A stretch of DNA of 6,431 nucleotides. Origin: Methanoculleus sp. (GTDB taxonomy: Archaea > Halobacteriota > Methanomicrobia > Methanomicrobiales > Methanoculleaceae). This document shows, piece by piece, positions 5,911-6,431 of the stretch; within the stretch, counting starts at the first letter, position 1, and every line of letters begins with the position of its first letter. The notes under the pieces were generated by a model. That model was not told the DNA's origin. It saw only the letters and a program-made list of their open reading frames with translations, and did no database searches. The stretch is from assembly GCA_028698765.1 (NCBI GenBank), contig JAQVVW010000089.1:1-6431 (forward strand), read 5' to 3'. Made by a program: the position numbers and the translations under genes.

Positions 5911-6189
5911 CCCGCGCAAATCCGGTTCATCAGCGTTCCGGCTACGGATCCCCATCTGTGCCGCCACCATCCGAGGAGACATACAAGAGCGAACGCCGAT
6001 ACCCGAACGGACGTCGCATAAGACCGGATCACTATCCATGCCCCATCACTCACGCGAAGAGCGACGGACGGGGCGTCCGGAGTTCGAGAAGAACGAAGTC
6101 CTTCGAGAGCGCGAAGAGGGGGGATGATATGGGTCTATCGATTGTCGGTGACTACTGTCGGCACCGCGGCTAACCGGTTGAGGTCAGCT
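5911..6189. other. Intergenic stretch without a recognisable gene; hairpin-rich
   Basis: About 280 bases between two terminators facing each other. Frames open here (for example 5958-6173 from GTG) give Arg/Ser/Pro-rich, family-less translations and are not called. The stretch contains a strong hairpin CGGACG-GGG-CGTCCG (6065-6079), a weaker CTTCG-N6-CGAAG (6101-6116), and the 9-base direct repeat CGCGAAGAG at 6053-6061 and 6110-6118 flanking both. It may hold a dispersed intergenic repeat or a structured RNA, or nothing functional. Confidence 0.4.
6065..6079. repeat. Inverted repeat, 6-bp stem
   Basis: CGGACG-GGG-CGTCCG is a perfect GC-rich inverted repeat with a 3-base loop. No T-run follows on either strand, so it is not an obvious terminator. 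Confidence 0.5.
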
Positions 6190-6209
6190 AAAAAAAGAGA
6201 GAGATCTCC
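6190..6209 (-). terminator. T-run terminator of the FdhB-like gene
   Basis: On the minus strand the stop codon is followed by GGAGATCTCTCTC and then T7 (6196-6190). GAGATCTC is a small palindrome. A T-rich run this close to the stop is a typical archaeal terminator and leaves only a 13-base 3' leader ahead of it, with no room for a SECIS-type hairpin before termination. Confidence 0.6.
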
Positions 6210-6431
6210 TTACTCAAAGATGTCGAAGATCTGGTCGCTGCCGGTGTCGGAGAGACGCTTGCGTTCCGCCCGCTCCTCGACGAGCGCGAGGACCGGGAGT
6301 TCCATGTCCACACCCGGGGTGTGGCCGAACATCTTCTCCATATCCACCTGCAGGGCGTGCATGAAGAGCGCGTTCGGGATATCCATCGCGCAGTTCTCCT
6401 CGCACTGACCTCAGTTGACACACGAATCCGC
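6210..6431 (-). CDS. fdhB: FdhB-like F420 iron-sulfur subunit, C-terminal end (5' partial, in-frame TGA)
   Basis: The minus-strand frame entering from the right edge reads DSCVN, then TGA, then GQCEENCAMDIPNALF, and continues to a TAA at 6212-6210. With a Cys at the TGA this is a standard CxxCxxCxxxC 4Fe-4S motif followed by MDIP, as I recall at the C-terminal end of methanogen formate dehydrogenase beta subunits (F420-reducing; formate to CO2). The tail contains MFGHTPGVD, VLALVEE and ends GSDQIFDIFE. About 73 residues are visible; the F420/flavin part lies outside. The TGA at 6413-6411 and Ala in place of the usual Pro after the fourth Cys are both abnormal. If the TGA is a true stop, a 58-residue remnant from ATG 6386 remains, preceded by GAGGAG. 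FdhB is my best guess; another ferredoxin-domain protein of the F420 hydrogenase/dehydrogenase beta family is possible. Confidence 0.6.
6411..6413 (-). other. In-frame TGA at a ferredoxin cysteine position
   Basis: On the minus strand TGA replaces the expected second Cys codon in C-V-N-(stop)-G-Q-C. The coding pattern is intact on both sides, so this is a single-codon interruption and not a frameshift. Candidate explanations are selenocysteine, a TGC-to-TGA nonsense change, or a sequence error close to the end. Confidence 0.65.

Noticed and set aside
6081..6100. GTTCGA sequence as a tRNA T-loop
   Set aside because: No acceptor stem, anticodon arm or CCA-proximal pairing can be built around it.
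6188..6423. Two other minus-strand frames at the right edge (77 and 69 codons)
   Set aside because: They are Ser/Arg-rich shadows; the third frame reads a clear ferredoxin motif and FdhB-like tail.

Overview
The window reads as GC-rich euryarchaeal DNA, most like a hydrogenotrophic methanogen of the order Methanomicrobiales (a Methanoculleus-like genome). The grounds are two archaellins with the mature N-terminus FTGLEAAIV, a DUF5714 protein and a DUF1616 protein of types common in methanogens, an end fragment resembling the F420-dependent formate dehydrogenase beta subunit, and archaeal TATA boxes about 25-40 bases ahead of several starts. The taxonomic call is inference from protein families; there is no rRNA or tRNA to confirm it.

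Layout: (1) 2-1360, plus strand: most of an ABC exporter half-transporter whose N-terminus lies before the window. (2) 1382-2116, plus: a cysteine-rich DUF5714 protein, 21 bases behind it and probably in the same transcript. (3) 2101-2292, minus: a small two-helix membrane protein whose 3' end overlaps the DUF5714 gene by 16 bases. (4) 2385-3065, plus: a YdjM/DUF457-type membrane protein with hydrolase-like His/Asp motifs, divergent from (3). (5) 3071-3652 and 3630-4190, minus: two tandem archaellins with overlapping ends, the upstream one behind its own TATA box. (6) 4335-5306, plus: a DUF1616 membrane protein, divergent from the archaellins, with a sequon-rich outer domain. (7) 5384-5878, plus: a secreted protein of unknown function with signal peptide, TATA box, Shine-Dalgarno site and hairpin/T-run terminator. 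(8) 5911-6189: a hairpin-rich stretch with no recognisable gene. (9) 6210-6431, minus: the C-terminal end of an iron-sulfur protein, probably FdhB, running off the window.

Much of the centre (about 2.3-5.9 kb) encodes membrane or cell-surface proteins: a membrane hydrolase-like protein, archaellum filament subunits, a membrane-anchored outer domain and a secreted protein. They look like separate transcription units rather than one operon, and no archaellum motor or assembly genes are present, so the archaellins are an orphan pair here.

The most unusual observation is at the right edge. The FdhB-like frame carries an in-frame TGA exactly where the second cysteine of a CxxCxxCxxxC ferredoxin motif belongs. 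It could be selenocysteine recoding, a nonsense mutation, or a sequence error near a sequence end; a second odd residue in the same motif and the absence of an obvious SECIS favour the last two. I found no CRISPR array, insertion sequence, defence system or clearly new multi-gene system.
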